Shown: positions 5,915 to 8,345 of the stretch, one piece after another
How positions within the stretch are numbered: position 1 is the first letter of the stretch
Layout of the letters: the number at the start of each line of letters is the position of its first letter
NCBI GenBank assembly: GCA_945876015.1
Contig: CAMCNM010000078.1
Coordinates: 1-8,345 of the forward strand
Direction: 5' to 3'
Origin: Gemmatimonas phototrophica
GTDB taxonomy: Bacteria; Gemmatimonadota; Gemmatimonadetes; Longimicrobiales; Gaopeijiaceae
Length of the DNA: 8,345 nt
Translations under genes and position numbers: made by a program
Notes under the pieces: model-generated
Seen by the model: the letters and a program-made list of their open reading frames with translations, nothing else
Database searches by the model: none
What the model was told of the DNA's origin: nothing

Positions 5915-6265
5915 TTACAGCTCGTCGAGAATGCGATTGGTCTGGAAGGACGGATCGAAGACGGGCATGTCCGTCTGCGTGTCGGCGTCGCGCGCGTCGG
6001 TGATCTGCTCGGAGGTGCGGTGCGACCGGTAGCCGAGGAAGACGCCGATTCTACCCGCCAGGGCCATCGCCACCAGCAGGCCGGAGAGCAGGCGCTTGTT
6101 GCGCCGCGAACGGCCCCTGTCCTGCTGCGCCTCCGCGATGCGCGCTTCGATGTTCTCGGCGGGCTCCACGCGCGGTGCGCCGGGTCTGCGCTGCTCACCC
6201 ACCTGTTCCGCGTCTCCGGCTGCGCGCCGAGGTCCACCCGGATAGCTACCGCCCATCCCGCTCAT
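5915..6265 (-). CDS. Single-pass membrane protein of unknown function
   Basis: This 116-residue protein matches no family I recognise. The N-terminal half (1-58) is hydrophilic, starting with a Gly/Pro/Arg-rich stretch and continuing into a charged helix (about 34-58, [20 protein letters not shown]). One hydrophobic segment follows at about 59-79 ([21 protein letters not shown]), flanked by RRNKR on the N-terminal side. It has an unusual Arg (R72) inside it. The last 37 residues are polar and acidic. The positive-inside rule suggests a cytoplasmic N-terminus. Its ATG overlaps the transketolase stop (ATGA, 6262-6265), and a GAGG lies five bases upstream inside transketolase, which argues for coupled translation and a genuine gene. 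Confidence 0.7.
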   Translation of the reverse strand: MSGMGGSYPGGPRRAAGDAEQVGEQRRPGAPRVEPAENIEARIAEAQQDRGRSRRNKRLLSGLLVAMALAGRIGVFLGYRSHRTSEQITDARDADTQTDMPVFDPSFQTNRILDEL

Positions 6266-8322
6266 TGGGACCTCAGGGGGGCTGCGGGGCTCCCGGCTGC
6301 AGCAAGCTCTCTGGCCACGGCGGCGACCCGCTCCGCGGTGACCCCGAACTTCTCGTACAGCACCTCATACGGCGCGGAGGCACCGAAATGATCGATTCCC
6401 ACCGTTCTTCCCTCGGTGCCGACCCAGCGTTCCCAGCCCAGCGTGATGCCCGCCTCGACCGCCACGCGCACGGTTACCTCGGGGGGGAGGATCTGTCTCC
6501 GGTAGCTCTCGTCCTGGCGGGCGAAGAGATGCCAGCTCGGAAGACTCACCACGCGCGTGCCGATCCCCTCGGCCTCCAGCACCGCTCGTGCCTGCATCGC
6601 AAGATGCACCTCCGATCCGGTGGCGAGCAGGATCGCGTCCGGCGACCCGCTCGACGCCTCCATGAGGACGTAGCCGCCCCGCCGCAGCCCGGACGCGGGT
6701 GACGCTCCGTCAACGCGCAGGTCGGGGAGGTTCTGACGGGTGAGCGCCAGGAACGCGGGGCCGTCGGAGCGCGTGAGCGCCGCACGCCACGCCTCCACCG
6801 TCTCGGCCGGGTCGGCCGGGCGCAGGTCCATCACGTTCGGGATCGCGCGCAGCGACATCATGTGCTCGATGGGCTGGTGCGTCGGTCCGTCCTCGCCAAG
6901 CCCGATGCTGTCGTGCGTGAAGACGAACGTGACCGGTAGCCCCGAGAGGCCGGCGAGGCGAATCGCGGGGCGCATGTAGTCCGAGAAGATCAGGAAGGTG
7001 CCGCCGTACGGCCTGAGACCGCCGTGGAGCGCCATCCCGTTCATGATCGAGCCCATCGCGTGCTCGCGCACGCCGAAGTGCAGCGTGCGTCCCTGCGGGG
7101 TCGCCGGGAGAAAGCTGCCCGCGCTCGTGATGTCGGTCTTGGTGGAAGAGCCGAGGTCGGCGGAGCCGCCGATCAGCTCCGGCACGCGCGCCGCGACCGC
7201 TTCGATCACCTTGCCCGAGGAATTGCGCGTCGCGTCCGCCTTGCCGCGCAGATCGGGGAGCGCCGTCTCCCAGCCGTCGGGGAGACGCCCCGCGGCGATG
7301 CGCTCGAGCTCGGCAGCTTCGGCCGGGTGGGCCGCGCGGTACGCCTCGAAACCCTTCTTCCAGTCCGCCTCGAGCTGCTGGCCGCGGTCGCGCGCGCCGC
7401 GCCAGGCCTTCGTCGCGCCCGCATCCAGGTGGAACGGCTCCATCGAGGGGTAGCCGAGCGCCTGCTTGGTCGCGAGCACTTCCTTCTCGCCCAGTGCGGC
7501 ACCGTGCGCGGAGTGGTGGCCGGCCTTTCCGGGGCTGCCCCAGCCGATCACGGTGCGCAGGATGACGAGCGTGGGCCGGTCGGACTGAGCGGCCGCGTCC
7601 GCGAGGGCCGCGTCGATCGCGGCCACGTCGTTGCCGTCCTCGACCTTGAGCACGCGCCAGCCGTAGCCCTCGAAGCGCTTCGCCTGATCGGTGGACGTGG
7701 ACAGGTCGGTCGAGCCCTCGATCGTGATCCGGTTGTCGTCGAAGATCCAGGTGAGCTTGCCCAGGCGGTGGTGCCCGGCCAGCTCCGCGGCTTCGTGGCT
7801 CACGCCCTCCATCAGGTCGCCGTCCGAGCAGAACACCCAGGTGCGGTGATCGACCACCGTGTGCCCAGGGTGGTTGAAGCGGTGGCCCAGCCAGCGCTCC
7901 GCCATCGCCATTCCGACCGAGTTCGCCACACCCTGCCCGAGCGGGCCGGTCGTGCACTCGACCCCGGGCACGTGGTGGACCTCGGGGTGGCCGGGCGTGA
8001 GCGATCCCCACTGACGGAACTTGATCAGCTCCTCGATCGGCAGGTCGTAGCCGGTCAGATGGAGGAGAGAATAGATGAGCATCGAGGCGTGCCCGACCGA
8101 CAGGACGAATCGATCACGATCCATCCAGTGCGGGTTCGCCGGATTGTGCCGGAGGTGGCGCGTCCAGAGCGTGTAGCCGAGGGGAGCCAGCGCCATCGGC
8201 GTGCCGGGGTGGCCGGACACCGCTTTCTGCACCGCGTCCATCGACAGGACGCGGATGCTGTCGATCATCAGGCGCTCGAGCTTTGCATCGGGGCGGCCAG
8301 CGACGGGCATGGACTGACTCAT
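6262..8322 (-). CDS. tkt: Transketolase
   Basis: This 686-residue thiamine-diphosphate enzyme moves two-carbon ketol units between ketose and aldose phosphates in the non-oxidative pentose phosphate pathway (and the Calvin cycle where present). It acts in the cytosol, normally as a dimer. The N-terminal PP domain shows SGHPGTPMA (H38), [10 protein letters not shown] (H78), [14 protein letters not shown] and the cofactor/metal motif [13 protein letters not shown] (D167), ending in [10 protein letters not shown] (N197, the metal ligand). The central Pyr domain has [29 protein letters not shown] (its Glu activates the thiamine ring) and [11 protein letters not shown]. The C-terminal domain ends with [31 protein letters not shown]. 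Length is slightly above the usual 660 or so. [13 protein letters not shown] shows small departures from the common PGHPE…HTPGVE pattern. For the start, AGGAG is only two bases from ATG 8322 and 14 bases from the second ATG at 8310, so either is possible. It is the main gene of a minus-strand operon. Confidence 0.97.
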   Translation of the reverse strand: MSQSMPVAGRPDAKLERLMIDSIRVLSMDAVQKAVSGHPGTPMALAPLGYTLWTRHLRHNPANPHWMDRDRFVLSVGHASMLIYSLLHLTGYDLPIEELIKFRQWGSLTPGHPEVHHVPGVECTTGPLGQGVANSVGMAMAERWLGHRFNHPGHTVVDHRTWVFCSDGDLMEGVSHEAAELAGHHRLGKLTWIFDDNRITIEGSTDLSTSTDQAKRFEGYGWRVLKVEDGNDVAAIDAALADAAAQSDRPTLVILRTVIGWGSPGKAGHHSAHGAALGEKEVLATKQALGYPSMEPFHLDAGATKAWRGARDRGQQLEADWKKGFEAYRAAHPAEAAELERIAAGRLPDGWETALPDLRGKADATRNSSGKVIEAVAARVPELIGGSADLGSSTKTDITSAGSFLPATPQGRTLHFGVREHAMGSIMNGMALHGGLRPYGGTFLIFSDYMRPAIRLAGLSGLPVTFVFTHDSIGLGEDGPTHQPIEHMMSLRAIPNVMDLRPADPAETVEAWRAALTRSDGPAFLALTRQNLPDLRVDGASPASGLRRGGYVLMEASSGSPDAILLATGSEVHLAMQARAVLEAEGIGTRVVSLPSWHLFARQDESYRRQILPPEVTVRVAVEAGITLGWERWVGTEGRTVGIDHFGASAPYEVLYEKFGVTAERVAAVARELAAAGSPAAPLRSQ
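6271..6274 (-). promoter_or_regulatory. Ribosome binding site GAGG inside the transketolase 3' end
   Basis: The minus strand reads GAGG-TCCCA-ATG, with five-base spacing to the membrane protein start at 6265. It supports this start and translational coupling to transketolase. Confidence 0.5.
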
Positions 8323-8345
8323 GACTCCTGGGGCCTCATAGCACG
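8319..8345 (-). CDS. Possible 3' end of an upstream operon gene (partial)
   Basis: From the window edge the minus strand has an open frame of eight codons (R-A-M-R-P-Q-E-S) ending at a TGA that overlaps the transketolase ATG as ATGA. The same overlap type occurs at the other end of transketolase, so this may be the tail of a co-transcribed upstream gene. Too little is visible to identify it, and a chance open frame is quite possible. Confidence 0.25.
   Translation of the reverse strand, partial: RAMRPQES

Noticed and set aside
5387..6391. 334-codon plus-strand frame across the receiver and membrane protein genes
   Set aside because: It is antisense to a receiver with all conserved residues and is Arg/Pro/Ser-rich without a fold signature.
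1..8345. tRNA, rRNA, CRISPR array, insertion sequence or phage genes
   Set aside because: None was found by eye: no regularly spaced repeats, no transposase or integrase motifs, and no tRNA-like T-loop context in the spacers.

Overview
The window is GC-rich bacterial DNA (by eye well above 60% G+C in the genes) with compact gene packing, ATGA stop/start overlaps and no recognisable phage or insertion-sequence genes. No ribosomal RNA or other phylogenetic marker is present. High GC, exported BNR-repeat proteins, a SprT-like protein and a lysine/alanine-rich basic peptide would suit an environmental lineage such as Gemmatimonadota, Candidatus Eisenbacteria or Myxococcota, but this is only a guess.

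Left part (1-4115). A minus-strand gene for an exported YCF48/BNR-repeat beta-propeller protein (21-1103) is divergent from a plus-strand group II PLP-dependent amino acid decarboxylase (1231-2754). Between the decarboxylase and the next gene lies a short remnant of a sensor histidine kinase ATPase domain (2806-3033). It overlaps the TTG start of a GT4-type glycosyltransferase (3030-4115) by four bases.

Middle (4116-5390). A strong symmetrical hairpin (4125-4151) closes the glycosyltransferase and probably also a convergent minus-strand microgene. That microgene encodes a 25-residue Lys/Ala peptide (4204-4281) with a textbook Shine-Dalgarno sequence. A markedly AT-richer stretch of about 300 bases follows, ending in three overlapping, mutually exclusive GC hairpins just upstream of a SprT-like zinc metalloprotease gene (4581-5390) with an unrecognised N-terminal region.

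Right part (5424-8345, minus strand). This looks like one operon read from right to left: possibly the tail of an upstream gene, then transketolase (8322-6262), a single-pass membrane protein (6265-5915, ATGA overlap with transketolase) and a stand-alone response-regulator receiver (5879-5424). Transketolase supplies the non-oxidative pentose phosphate or Calvin-type carbon rearrangements. The link to the receiver and membrane protein is positional only.

No clearly new multi-gene system is visible. The items most worth a second look are the Lys/Ala microgene, the competing-hairpin leader of the SprT-like gene, the histidine-kinase relic and the transketolase-membrane protein-receiver linkage.
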